Source: Methylotetracoccus oryzae (GTDB taxonomy: Bacteria > Pseudomonadota > Gammaproteobacteria > Methylococcales > Methylococcaceae). Taken from it: a stretch of DNA of 64,000 nt. A model generated the notes under the pieces. That model had not been told where the DNA came from. It ran no database searches and saw only the letters and a list, made by a program, of their open reading frames with translations. Positions 50,404-60,844 of this stretch are shown piece after piece. Each line of letters opens with the position of its first letter. Positions within the stretch are counted from its first letter, which is position 1. The position numbers were made by a program, and so were the translations under genes. The stretch spans positions 19,551-83,550 of the forward strand of contig NZ_SRSH01000022.1 of NCBI RefSeq assembly GCF_006175985.1, given 5' to 3'.

Positions 50404-51567
50404 CTATTTGAACCACAGCGCGACCGAGTCGGCCATCCGGCGGAAGAACCCGCCAGTCTCGACCGTCTGCAGCGCGACCAGCGGGCGTTCGGCCACGACC
50501 TGATCGTTCAGGGTCGCCTTGGCCGTGCCTGCGGCGTCGCCCTGCTTGATTGGCGCGACGAACAAACCGGCGATATCCAGGCTGGACTTGACGGCATTGA
50601 ACTGGCCGCGTGGGAACGTCACGTAGAAGTCCTGCGCGAGACCGATCGGCAGTTCCTTTGCCTCGCCCTTATAGATTCGTGCCTTGGCCAGTGCCTCGCC
50701 GCCCTTATACACGGTCTTTGTTTCAAAGAAGCGATAGCCGTAGTCGAGCAGCGCGCGGTTCGCGTCCGCCCTGGCCTTGTCGCTGGCCGTGCCCAGCACC
50801 ACCGAGATCAGGCGCATGTTGTCCCGCAGCGCCGATGCGACCAGGCAGTAACCGGCGCCCTTGGTGTGCCCGGTCTTGACGCCGTCGACGGTGGGGTCGG
50901 TGAACAGCAGGCGGTTGCGGTTCGGCTGCTTGATGCCGTTGAATTCGAACTCCTTGATCGAATGCCATTCATAGAAATTGGGGAAATCCCGGATCAGCGC
51001 GGCCGACAGCAGCGCCAGGTCGCGGGCCGTGGCGTAGTGCTCCGGATCGGGGAGTCCCATGCTGTTCTTGTAGTGGGTGTTCTTCATGCCGAGGCGCTCG
51101 GCATGCTGGTTCATCATCTGCGCGAAGACCGTTTCGTCGCCGCTGACGTGCTCGGCCAGCGCCACGCTGGCATCGTTGCCCGACTGCACGATCATGCCCT
51201 TGAGCAGGTTCTCGACCGAGATCTGTGCGCCGACCTTGGCGAACATCCGTGAGCCCTCGGTCTTCCAGGCCTTCTCGCTGACCGTGACCAAGTCGTCGAG
51301 TTTGATATGACCTTTCTTGACTTCCTCGAATACGACGTAGGCCGTCATGATCTTCGTCAGGCTGGCCGGTTCGAGTCGTTCGTCCGCATTGCGCTCTGCC
51401 AGCACCCGACCGCTGTTCGCGTCCATCAGCAGGTAGGCCTTGGCAGGCGGCTCGGGCGGGGAGGGAATCGGGAGAGGATTCTCGGCCGCGTTCGTCGACG
51501 CGACCGTTAACCACAGCGCCACGCCGATCAGGAGCCAACGCGCGAGGGAAGGAACTGCTCTTGCCAT
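50404..51567 (-). CDS. dacA: D-alanyl-D-alanine carboxypeptidase (PBP5/6 type)
   Basis: 387 aa from ATG 51567 (TTG at 51588 is in frame); a signal peptide (about 1-28) follows. Penicillin-binding motifs: SLTK (S69, K72), SGN (129-131) and KTG (VKTGHTKGAGYC). A C-terminal beta-rich domain and a final amphipathic helix (FFRRMADSVALWFK) attach it to the inner membrane. It trims the last D-alanine of pentapeptides. It lies between rodA and dat, as in other gammaproteobacteria. Confidence 0.95.
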   Translation of the reverse strand: MARAVPSLARWLLIGVALWLTVASTNAAENPLPIPSPPEPPAKAYLLMDANSGRVLAERNADERLEPASLTKIMTAYVVFEEVKKGHIKLDDLVTVSEKAWKTEGSRMFAKVGAQISVENLLKGMIVQSGNDASVALAEHVSGDETVFAQMMNQHAERLGMKNTHYKNSMGLPDPEHYATARDLALLSAALIRDFPNFYEWHSIKEFEFNGIKQPNRNRLLFTDPTVDGVKTGHTKGAGYCLVASALRDNMRLISVVLGTASDKARADANRALLDYGYRFFETKTVYKGGEALAKARIYKGEAKELPIGLAQDFYVTFPRGQFNAVKSSLDIAGLFVAPIKQGDAAGTAKATLNDQVVAERPLVALQTVETGGFFRRMADSVALWFK

Positions 51568-51713
51568 GTCAAGGTACGGATTGTGCAAAAGAATCCTATG
51601 TTAGCACGCGCGGCCGGGTGCCGGCGCGTTGCCGCGCTTTCGGCTCGCAGAGGGATGCCGCACAGAGGTATTGCGGCGGCCGGCGACGAGGTTGGCGGTG
51701 CGCTGCCTTGGGG

Positions 51714-52847
51714 TCAGACCGGAAACAGCCGCCGGTGGGTTTGGATGGACATCAGGATGCCGAACGCTGCCATCAGCGTCACCATCGAGGTACCGCCGTA
51801 GCTGACCAGTGGCAGCGGTACGCCGACGACCGGCAGGATACCGATGACCATGCCGATGTTGACGAACACGTAGACGAAGAACGTGACTGTCAGCGCGCCG
51901 CTGAGCAGCCGGCAAAAGGTATCCTGCGCCTGGGTCACGATTTGCAGGCAGCGTCCCAGGATGAACAGGTAAACGGCCAGCAGGGCGACGCAGCCGACCA
52001 GACCGAACTCCTCGGCCAGGATGGCGAAAATGAAGTCGGTCGAGCGTTCCGGCAGGAACTCCAGCTGGCCCTGCGTGCCGTGCAGCCAGCCCTTGCCGTA
52101 GATGCCGCCGGAGCCGATCGCAATCTTCGACTGGATGATGTGGTAGCCGCGTCCCAGCGGGTCCGCCTCCGGGTTCAAAAACGTCAACACCCGGTCGCGC
52201 TGGTAGTCGTGCAACATGAACCAGCCGATCGGCAGCGTCGCCCCGAGCACTACGGCCAGTGCCAGCAGATAGGCCCAACCGATACCGCCGAGGAACAGCG
52301 CTACGCTGCCGGCTACCGCGACGAGCATCGCGGTGCCGAGGTCCGGCTGCTTCGCGATCAGCGCGGCCGGGACGACGATCAACAGTCCGGCGATCAACAC
52401 CGTCGGCCAGCGGGGCGGCAGCCCGGCTTCCGACAGATACCAGGCCAGCATCATCGGCGTTGCGAGCTTCATCAGTTCCGACGGCTGGAAGCGGAATACA
52501 CCGAGGTCGAGCCAGCGCTGTGCGCCCTTGCCGATATCGCCGATTACCAGCACCGCGCCCAGCAACAGGACGCCGAGGCCGAACAGCAGGGGGCTGGCAG
52601 CCTTGATGTGATCCGGATGGACTTGCGCCAGGGCCAGCATGATCGCCAGTGCGAGGAGTAGTCGGCCGCCCTGGCGCAAGAGCACGTCGAGATCCTGGCC
52701 CGAGGCGGAATACAGGATCACGAAGGCCAGCCCCATCAGGGCGATCAGGCCACCGAGCAGGGGCAGGTCCAGGTGCAGGCGGTTCGTCCAGGGGTTGGGG
52801 CGCGCTGCCGCCAGTTTCACGTTCAGCACGCTATTGTCGAACTTCAT
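51714..52847 (-). CDS. rodA: RodA, peptidoglycan glycosyltransferase of the elongasome
   Basis: 377 aa from ATG 52847, which overlaps the mrdA stop (ATGA). About ten membrane helices of the SEDS family; the signatures AQRWLDLGVFRFQPSELMK, AKQPDLGTAML and GIVPVVGVPLPLVSYGG-like (ILPVVGVPLPLVSYGGTS) are present. It polymerises glycan strands with PBP2 in the rod complex. Read from the mreB end, the order is mreB-C-D-mrdA-rodA. Confidence 0.97.
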   Translation of the reverse strand: MKFDNSVLNVKLAAARPNPWTNRLHLDLPLLGGLIALMGLAFVILYSASGQDLDVLLRQGGRLLLALAIMLALAQVHPDHIKAASPLLFGLGVLLLGAVLVIGDIGKGAQRWLDLGVFRFQPSELMKLATPMMLAWYLSEAGLPPRWPTVLIAGLLIVVPAALIAKQPDLGTAMLVAVAGSVALFLGGIGWAYLLALAVVLGATLPIGWFMLHDYQRDRVLTFLNPEADPLGRGYHIIQSKIAIGSGGIYGKGWLHGTQGQLEFLPERSTDFIFAILAEEFGLVGCVALLAVYLFILGRCLQIVTQAQDTFCRLLSGALTVTFFVYVFVNIGMVIGILPVVGVPLPLVSYGGTSMVTLMAAFGILMSIQTHRRLFPV

Positions 52848-54715
52848 GGCGGTACCTGGAGATAGTGGGTGATCAGCGCGCGCGCGATCGGCGCCGCAAC
52901 CTTCCCCCCGAAGCCGGAATTCTCGGCAACCACGGCCACGGCGATCTTCGGTTCCTGGGCCGGTGCGAAGGCGATGAACAGCGCATGGTCGCGCAGCTTC
53001 TTTTTCACCTTCATAGTCCGGTAGTTCTGTCGCTGGCCGACCGAAAATACTTGCGCGGTGCCGGTCTTGGCCGCGATCCGGAACGGCAGCCCGCCACCGA
53101 TGCGCGAAGCCGTGCCGCGGCCGCTGTGCACGACATCGACCATCGCATCGACGATCAGCTTCCAATGCTTGGGGTCGGCCTCGATCGCGGGTGGGCGGGG
53201 GTCGTCGGCGTGTGGGTCACGCGTTTTGCCGCCGGCGCGCGCCGTATCGACCAGGCGCGGGGTCACCACCTGTCCACGATTCGCCATGATGGCAGCCGCG
53301 CGCGCGAGTTGCAGTGGTGTGGCCTGCACATAACCTTGCCCGATGCCGGAGATGACCGTTTCGCCGAGCGACCAGTCGGATTTGCGCACCCGGCGCTTCC
53401 ATTCGCGGGAGGGGAACAGTCCCCGCATTTCGCCGTCCAGGTCGATCCCGGTCTTCTGGCCGAAGCCGAAGCGCTCCATATAGTCGTGCAGCTTGTCGAT
53501 GCCGATGTACACGGCCAGCTTGTAGAAATAGACGTCGCAGGATGAAGTGACCGCATAACGGAGATCGACGGCGCCATGCCCCCGCCGAAAGGAATCGCGA
53601 TACCGGTGCGACGAGCCGGGCAGCGAATACCAGCCCGGGCAGGACACCCGTTTGGCCGGATTGAGTTTGGCTGCTTCCAGCCCCGCCATCGCGACGAAGG
53701 GTTTCACGGTCGAGCCCGGTGGATACAGGCCGCGCAGCGCCCGATCGTATAGCGGCCGCTCGGGATCCTGTTGCAGCAGTTCGTAGGCCTTGCGCGAGAT
53801 GCCGTTGACGAAGGGCGTCGGGTCGAAGGAGGGTTTGCTGGCCATCGCGAGGATGCGGCCGGTGGCCGGTTCCAGTGCTACGACGGCCCCGGAGTGCTCG
53901 CCGAGAGCATCGTAGGCGACCTTTTGCAGCTTGATGTCCAGCGACAGGGTCAGATCGTTGCCAGACAGTGGTGCGACCGAGCCCAGCGAACGCAACGGGC
54001 GACCGGTCACGTCGGTTTCGATTTCCTCGTAGCCGGCGCTGCCGTGCAGCAGTGTCTCGTAGCTCTTTTCGATGCCGCTCTTGCCGATGTGCAAGGTGCC
54101 GCTGTAAGCCGAGCGGTCGAGCAGGTCCATCTCGGCCTGACTGATCCGCCCGACGTAGCCGACCACATGCGAGGTCAGGTTGCCGTAGGGATAGGTTCGG
54201 ACGCGGTGCGCTCTCACTTCGACGCCGGGGAAGCGCGGCATGCGCACGGCGAAGCGAGCAATTTCTTCTTCGCTGAGCTGCAGTCGCAGGGGGATGCGGT
54301 CATAGGGTTTGGAGCGGCGCAGGGTCGAGTTGAAACGCTGCAACTCGTCTTCGGTCAATCCCAGCAGTTCGGTCAGATCGGCGACGACCCGCTTGAGATC
54401 GCCGGCTCGCACCGGAACGACTTCAAGGCTGTAGGTCGGGATGTTGTCCGCCAACACCTCACCATTCCGATCGAAGATCACGCCCCGGTTCGGGGGTAGG
54501 GGGGAGATCCGGATGCGGTTGTCGCGGGACAGTGTCGCGTAATGCTCCTGCCCGACGATTTGCAGGTAGACGAGGCGGGCAACCAGCAGGCCGGTAGCCA
54601 GCAGCATGCCGATTACGCACAACGCGATGCGGGACAGGAACATACGGCTATCGAACGGCGTGTGCCGGGTTCGCAGTCCGTCGCTGATCGCCGTCGACCG
54701 GCGTCCGCCGCGCAT
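52844..54715 (-). CDS. mrdA: Penicillin-binding protein 2 (PBP2), elongasome transpeptidase
   Basis: 623 aa. One N-terminal membrane helix (about 26-50), a dimerisation region, then the transpeptidase domain: S335-x-x-K338 in GSTVKPFVA, SSCDVYFYK for the second motif, and AAKTGTAQVF for the KTG box. It cross-links the side-wall peptidoglycan with RodA, which it overlaps. It follows mreD by 15 bp. Confidence 0.96.
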   Translation of the reverse strand: MRGGRRSTAISDGLRTRHTPFDSRMFLSRIALCVIGMLLATGLLVARLVYLQIVGQEHYATLSRDNRIRISPLPPNRGVIFDRNGEVLADNIPTYSLEVVPVRAGDLKRVVADLTELLGLTEDELQRFNSTLRRSKPYDRIPLRLQLSEEEIARFAVRMPRFPGVEVRAHRVRTYPYGNLTSHVVGYVGRISQAEMDLLDRSAYSGTLHIGKSGIEKSYETLLHGSAGYEEIETDVTGRPLRSLGSVAPLSGNDLTLSLDIKLQKVAYDALGEHSGAVVALEPATGRILAMASKPSFDPTPFVNGISRKAYELLQQDPERPLYDRALRGLYPPGSTVKPFVAMAGLEAAKLNPAKRVSCPGWYSLPGSSHRYRDSFRRGHGAVDLRYAVTSSCDVYFYKLAVYIGIDKLHDYMERFGFGQKTGIDLDGEMRGLFPSREWKRRVRKSDWSLGETVISGIGQGYVQATPLQLARAAAIMANRGQVVTPRLVDTARAGGKTRDPHADDPRPPAIEADPKHWKLIVDAMVDVVHSGRGTASRIGGGLPFRIAAKTGTAQVFSVGQRQNYRTMKVKKKLRDHALFIAFAPAQEPKIAVAVVAENSGFGGKVAAPIARALITHYLQVPP

Positions 54716-54730
54716 GTTTCGGAGGCCTGC

Positions 54731-55225
54731 TTAGTGAGCGCCGAAACGGCGGCGCAGCAGATCAAGCGAGTTCTGTACCAGCGGCCACGCCAGCAGTCCG
54801 CTGACGATCGGTAGCCAGTAAGCGTTGTCGGTGATCTCCGGACCCCTGCCGTTCTGGGTCCAGAAGACCAGGAAACGGCTGACGCTGAGTAGCAGCGCGA
54901 CCAGCAGGCTTTGTTGGACGAGCGGATAGAACCGCAGCCGCGGCTGGATTCGCTGGCACACGTAGATCACCGCGGTGTAGGCGAGTGCATGCTGTCCGAG
55001 CGTCCGTGCCGTCAGCACATCGGTGAACAGGCCGACGATCCAGGCGGTCGCCAGACCGATGTGACCCGGGGTCGACAGCACCCACGAAATCAGAAACAAG
55101 AGCACCCAGTCAGGGTTGAAGGTCGCCAGGCTGGACGGCAGCGGCAGGATCCGCAACATCATCGCGAGGAGCAGGCTGACTGCAGCGAGCCACCGGATAC
55201 CCAGGCTACCGCGTGCGCGTGTCAT
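54731..55225 (-). CDS. mreD: Rod shape-determining protein MreD
   Basis: 164 aa from ATG 55225, overlapping the mreC end by 20 bp; the open frame starts earlier but lies inside mreC. It has about five membrane helices and conserved segments NPDWVLLFLISWVL, GLFTDVLTARTLGQHAL and FWTQNG-type loop. It connects MreBC with PBP2 and RodA in the inner membrane. Confidence 0.94.
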   Translation of the reverse strand: MTRARGSLGIRWLAAVSLLLAMMLRILPLPSSLATFNPDWVLLFLISWVLSTPGHIGLATAWIVGLFTDVLTARTLGQHALAYTAVIYVCQRIQPRLRFYPLVQQSLLVALLLSVSRFLVFWTQNGRGPEITDNAYWLPIVSGLLAWPLVQNSLDLLRRRFGAH

Positions 55226-56120
55226 GGCTGTTCGCGGCGGAGGCCTCGGTATGCATTGCCCCGCCCAGGGCAGCGCTCGGCGGCTCGGGTACCCGTGGCA
55301 CCGGGTCCGCTTTGCTCCAGACCAGCAGCACCTCGCGGAGCCGGTCCAGTCGCGCCACCGGCGTCGCAACCACCTTGGCAAACGGGCTGCCCTGCGCCGC
55401 GATATCGGTGACGGTCGCCACGGGATAGCCGGGTGGGAAAATCCCGCCCATGCCCGATGTGACGAGAAGGTCGCCAGGCTGGATGTCCGCGCTGCCGCTG
55501 AGGTAGGGGAGTGCGAGTTGGTCGAGTTGACCCGTGCCGACTGCCACGGTGCGCAGTCCGTTGCGATTGACCTGGACCGGGATGCCGTGATTGCTGTCGG
55601 TGATCAGCAGGACCTCAGCGCTGACCGGGCTGACCCGTACGATCTGCCCCACGACGCCGGTCGCGCCGAACACCGGCTGGCTGACGTGGGCGCCGAAACG
55701 CGCACCCTTGTTGACCACCAGCACCTGCTCGAACGGGAACAGGTTGACCGATAGCACTTCGGCGATCTGCATCTGTTCGCCGACCTTGAACGACGTCTCG
55801 AGCAGCCCGCGCAGCCGGATGTTCTCCTGTTCCAGTGTTGCGAACTTCATCAGCCGCGTCTTGAGGATCAGCTCTTCGTCGCGGAGTCGCTGATTTTCGG
55901 CGAACAGGTCGGCATAGCTGGAAAACGCCTCTCGCGCCGAGCTGACGAGGCGGGTCGGGACGCTGACCGCTTGCTGCACCGGGTAGACGAGCGAGGTCAG
56001 CGCGGACCTGAAGGGAACGGCCAGGCCCTTGCGTTCTGCGACCAGCAGCACGCAGGCAGCCAACACCAGCACCAGCGCCCGCAGATGTAGCGAGGTATTT
56101 CGTCGGAAAATGGGTTTGAT
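55206..56120 (-). CDS. mreC: Rod shape-determining protein MreC, apparently starting at AUC
   Basis: 304 aa if read from ATC at 56118-56120. The protein then begins (fM)KPIFRRNTSLHLR, matching MKPIF at the start of E. coli MreC. AGGGGAG (56129-56135) lies 8 nt upstream of ATC. No ATG, GTG or TTG occurs in frame between the mreB stop and this point. Longer readings run into mreB. It has one membrane helix (about 12-30), a coiled coil (LFAENQRLRDEELILKTRLM) and beta-rich domains. It is the periplasmic elongasome scaffold. The gene lies 58 bp after mreB. Confidence 0.93.
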   Translation of the reverse strand: MKPIFRRNTSLHLRALVLVLAACVLLVAERKGLAVPFRSALTSLVYPVQQAVSVPTRLVSSAREAFSSYADLFAENQRLRDEELILKTRLMKFATLEQENIRLRGLLETSFKVGEQMQIAEVLSVNLFPFEQVLVVNKGARFGAHVSQPVFGATGVVGQIVRVSPVSAEVLLITDSNHGIPVQVNRNGLRTVAVGTGQLDQLALPYLSGSADIQPGDLLVTSGMGGIFPPGYPVATVTDIAAQGSPFAKVVATPVARLDRLREVLLVWSKADPVPRVPEPPSAALGGAMHTEASAANSHDTRTR

Positions 56121-56178
56121 GGCGGACGCTCCCCTCAGCGCGGTGGCCGTATGCCGTCGTGACGTCGAATGGATCGCG

Positions 56179-57298
<1,120 letters not shown>

Positions 57299-57326
57299 AT
57301 CGCACTCCATGTAACGGGGTGCATTC

Positions 57327-57614
57327 ATGTCGCTGGATTCCGAAGCTGTAAAGCGCATTGCCTGGTTGGCGAGGCTGTCGATCGATGACGATCGCGTCGC
57401 GGATTATGCCAGGGATCTGTCGGGCATCCTGGACTTCGTCGAGCAGATGAACGCTGTCGACACGGGCAGCGCCATGCCGCTCGCCCATCCCCTGGATCAG
57501 TCGCAGCGACTGCGTCCGGACGAGGTGGTCGAGTCCGACCAGCGGGAACGGTTCCAGCAGCAGGCGCCTGCCGTCGAGGCTGGGCTCTATCTGGTGCCGA
57601 AAGTCATCGAATGA
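57327..57614 (+). CDS. gatC: GatC, amidotransferase subunit C
   Basis: 95 aa. GatC tethers GatA and GatB in the Glu-tRNA(Gln)/Asp-tRNA(Asn) amidotransferase. The family pattern is clear: VKRIAWLARLSIDDDRVADYARDL, FVEQMNAVDT and LRPDEVV followed by the C-terminal VPKVIE. First of gatC-gatA-gatB. The usual gammaproteobacterial GlnRS route may make GatCAB needed chiefly for Asn-tRNA(Asn); which applies here cannot be told from the window. Confidence 0.96.
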   Translation: MSLDSEAVKRIAWLARLSIDDDRVADYARDLSGILDFVEQMNAVDTGSAMPLAHPLDQSQRLRPDEVVESDQRERFQQQAPAVEAGLYLVPKVIE

Positions 57615-57707
57615 CCTGCCGTCCGCCCTTCGGTCCCGGCGTGACGAAACGGCGTTTCGCACGTGCCACCGGGCCGGAGGCTTCGCGTTAACTCAAAGTC
57701 TCCGGAC

Positions 57708-59162
57708 ATGCATAACTCAACCATCGCGCAACTGGCCGAAGGACTTCGTGCCGGCCGTTTCAGCAGCCTCGAATTGACCCAGGCCTTCCTGCAGAGGATC
57801 GAACGGCTCGACCCCGGGCTCAATTGCTACGTGACGGTGACCGCGGAACAGGCGCTGGCCGAGGCGCGGGCTGCCGACGCCCGGCTCGCTGCCGGCAATG
57901 CCGGCCCGCTGACCGGCATACCGATTTCCCAGAAGGATATCTTCTGCACGCAGGGCGTGCGCACGAGCTGCGGTTCCCGCATGCTGGATTCCTTCGTTGC
58001 ACCTTACGATGCGACTGTCGTCGAACGCTTCAAGCAGGCCGGTGCGGTCATGCTCGGCAAGTTGAACATGGACGAGTTCGCGATGGGTTCGTCGAACGAA
58101 ACCAGCTTTTACGGACCGGTGCGCAATCCCTGGGATACCGGCTGCGTGCCGGGCGGATCGTCGGGTGGATCCGCCGCGGCGGTCGCCGCGCGCCTGACGC
58201 CGGGTGCGACCGGCACCGACACTGGCGGGTCGATCAGGCAGCCCGCCTCGTTCTGCGGCATTACCGGGATCAAGCCGACCTACGGCCGCGTGTCCCGCTG
58301 GGGGATGATCGCGTTCGCGTCGAGTCTCGACCAGGGTGGGCCGATGGCGCGCACGGCCGAGGATTGCGCGCTGATGCTGCAGGTCATGGCCGGTTTCGAC
58401 GAGCGCGATTCGACGAGCGTCGACCGTCCGGTACCGGACTACCGGGCCGCCCTCGGCGGAAGTGTGGAAGGTCTGCGGATCGGCCTGCCGAAGGAGTTCT
58501 TCGGGGAGGGGCTCGACGGCGAGATCGCAACCGTGCTCCAGCAGGCGATCGACGAACTGCGCAAGCTCGGCGCCACGGTGCACGAAATTTCGCTGCCGAA
58601 CATGGGCCTGTCGGTGCCCGCCTATTACGTGGTCGCGCCGGCCGAATGTTCGTCAAATCTGGCCCGCTACGACGGCGTGCGCTTCGGCTACCGCTGCGAG
58701 GCGCCCAAGGATCTGCATGACTTGTACTGCCGCTCGCGGGGCGAAGGTTTCGGGGCCGAGGTCAAGCGCCGCATTCTGATCGGCACCTATGCGCTATCGG
58801 CCGGGTATTACGATGCCTACTATCTGAAGGCGCAGAAAATCCGCCGCCTGATCAGCGAAGATTTCCGTAAGGCGTTCGAGCAGGTCGATGTGATCGTCGG
58901 ACCCACCGCCCCATCGGTTGCGTTCAAGTTCGGCGAGAAGACGGCCGATCCGATCGCGATGTATCTGTCCGACATCTACACCATCGCCGTCAACTTGGCC
59001 GGGCTGCCCGGCATGTCTGTCCCGGTCGGGTTCTGCGGACGTTTGCCGGTGGGCATGCAATTGATTGGCAACTATTTCGACGAGGCCCGCTTGCTGAACG
59101 TCGCGCACCGCTACCAGCAGGTGACCGACTGGCAGACGCGGGCCCCTGAAGGATGCGCCTGA
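57708..59162 (+). CDS. gatA: GatA, glutaminase subunit of GatCAB
   Basis: 484 aa from ATG 57708; an earlier GTG-type extension is not family-like. Amidase-signature enzyme with the triad K76 (SQKDIF), cis-Ser S151 (GGSSGGS) and nucleophile S175 (DTGGSIRQ). It releases ammonia from glutamine and passes it to GatB. The start is 93 bp after gatC. Length is normal (about 480). Confidence 0.97.
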   Translation: MHNSTIAQLAEGLRAGRFSSLELTQAFLQRIERLDPGLNCYVTVTAEQALAEARAADARLAAGNAGPLTGIPISQKDIFCTQGVRTSCGSRMLDSFVAPYDATVVERFKQAGAVMLGKLNMDEFAMGSSNETSFYGPVRNPWDTGCVPGGSSGGSAAAVAARLTPGATGTDTGGSIRQPASFCGITGIKPTYGRVSRWGMIAFASSLDQGGPMARTAEDCALMLQVMAGFDERDSTSVDRPVPDYRAALGGSVEGLRIGLPKEFFGEGLDGEIATVLQQAIDELRKLGATVHEISLPNMGLSVPAYYVVAPAECSSNLARYDGVRFGYRCEAPKDLHDLYCRSRGEGFGAEVKRRILIGTYALSAGYYDAYYLKAQKIRRLISEDFRKAFEQVDVIVGPTAPSVAFKFGEKTADPIAMYLSDIYTIAVNLAGLPGMSVPVGFCGRLPVGMQLIGNYFDEARLLNVAHRYQQVTDWQTRAPEGCA

Positions 59163-59295
59163 CGGCCGTCCCGTCCGGCATTCCGTCCCGTCGCCGGGTC
59201 TGCGAGGCGCCGGCGGCCGCCATGATCATCGTCGTCGGCAGCGTGAGGGAAGCACCCTCGCGCTGCCGATCACCGCTACAACTTCAGTCAGGGTA

Positions 59296-60738
59296 ATGCG
59301 CGTTATGGAATGGGAAACAGTGATCGGCCTGGAAGTCCATGCCCAGCTGGCGACCCGATCGAAAATCTTCTCCGGCGCTGCGACGGCCTACGGAGCCGAG
59401 CCGAATACCCAGGCCTGTGCGATCGATCTCGGTTTGCCCGGTGTGCTGCCGGTGCTGAACCGGGAAGCCGTCCGGATGGCAGTCAAGTTCGGGCTTGCAA
59501 TCGGGGCCACGATCGCACCGGTGTCGGTCTTTGCGCGCAAGAATTACTTCTACCCGGATCTGCCGAAGGGCTATCAGATCAGTCAGTACGATCTGCCGGT
59601 CGTGGCGACCGGTCAGATGACCATCACGGTGGATGGCGCCGTGAAGACGATTGGTATCACCCGCGCACATCTTGAGGAGGATGCCGGGAAGTCGCTGCAT
59701 GAGGATTTCCACGGCTCGACCGGCATCGATCTGAACCGCGCCGGTACGCCCTTGCTCGAAATCGTCTCGGAGCCCGACCTGCGGTCGGCCAAGGAGGCCG
59801 TCGCCTACATGAAGAAGCTGCACGCGCTGGTGCGCTATCTGGAGATCTGCGACGGCAACATGCAGGAGGGTTCGTTCCGCTGCGATGCGAATGTCTCGGT
59901 CCGGCGGAAGGGCGACAGTCGCTTCGGCACCCGCGCCGAGATCAAGAACCTGAATTCGTTCCGTTTCGTCGAACGCGCGATCAATTTCGAGGTCGAGCGG
60001 CAGATCGAACTGATCGAGGGCGGCGGCGCCGTGGTTCAGGAAACCCGGCTCTACGATTCGGTCAAGGACGAAACGCGGTCGATGCGTAGCAAGGAAGAGG
60101 CGAACGACTACCGCTACTTCCCCGACCCCGACCTGCTACCCCTCGAAATCGGCGCGGCGCTGATCGGCGAAGTGCGCGCGACCTTGCCTGAGTTGCCCGA
60201 TGCGAAACAGCAGCGGTTCCGCAGTGATTACGCGCTCAGTGACTACGATGCGGAGGTACTCACGGCGACGCGCGAACTTGCGGATTTCTACGAGGCCGTC
60301 GTGCGGTCCGCGGGGTGCGACGCGAAACTTTGCGCCAACTGGGTCATGGGCGATCTCTCGGCCGCCTTGAACGAGGCGAATCTTGAGATCACCGCCAGCC
60401 GGGTCGATGCAGACAGGCTGGCGGGCTTGCTGCAGCGGATTGCGGATGACACCATTTCAGGCAAGCTGGCGAAGCAGGTCTTCGAAACGATGTGGCAGGA
60501 AGGTGCCACTGCCGACGCGATCATCGAGCGGGAGGGTCTCCGCCAGATCACCGACTCGTCGGCGATCGAGGCGATCATCGACCGCATCATGGCCGACAAC
60601 CCGGGACAACTCGCGCAGTATCGCGCCGGTAAGGACAAGCTGTTCGGCTTTTTCGTCGGACAGGCCATGAAGGCCACGCAGGGCAAGGCGAATCCGCAGC
60701 AACTGAACGAGTTGTTGAAGCGAAAGCTCGACGCCTAG
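59296..60738 (+). CDS. gatB: GatB, tRNA-binding amidotransferase subunit
   Basis: 480 aa from ATG 59296 (ATG 59305 is also possible). The N-terminal cradle [20 protein letters not shown], the signature [19 protein letters not shown] and the [13 protein letters not shown] segment define the family. The helical and YqeY tails at about 300-480 are complete (ELLKRKLDA end). It activates Glu- or Asp-tRNA by phosphorylation and uses ammonia from GatA. Follows gatA by 133 bp. Confidence 0.97.
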   Translation: MRVMEWETVIGLEVHAQLATRSKIFSGAATAYGAEPNTQACAIDLGLPGVLPVLNREAVRMAVKFGLAIGATIAPVSVFARKNYFYPDLPKGYQISQYDLPVVATGQMTITVDGAVKTIGITRAHLEEDAGKSLHEDFHGSTGIDLNRAGTPLLEIVSEPDLRSAKEAVAYMKKLHALVRYLEICDGNMQEGSFRCDANVSVRRKGDSRFGTRAEIKNLNSFRFVERAINFEVERQIELIEGGGAVVQETRLYDSVKDETRSMRSKEEANDYRYFPDPDLLPLEIGAALIGEVRATLPELPDAKQQRFRSDYALSDYDAEVLTATRELADFYEAVVRSAGCDAKLCANWVMGDLSAALNEANLEITASRVDADRLAGLLQRIADDTISGKLAKQVFETMWQEGATADAIIEREGLRQITDSSAIEAIIDRIMADNPGQLAQYRAGKDKLFGFFVGQAMKATQGKANPQQLNELLKRKLDA

Positions 60739-60844
60739 GTCCCGCGCACGGCGGCGGCGCCGTTCGAATCATCCCTGCTCCGCCTGTGGCGCATTCGATC
60801 GCGCTGCCGAGGCTGGCCGCCACCTAATCCAAAGAGCGTTCCAG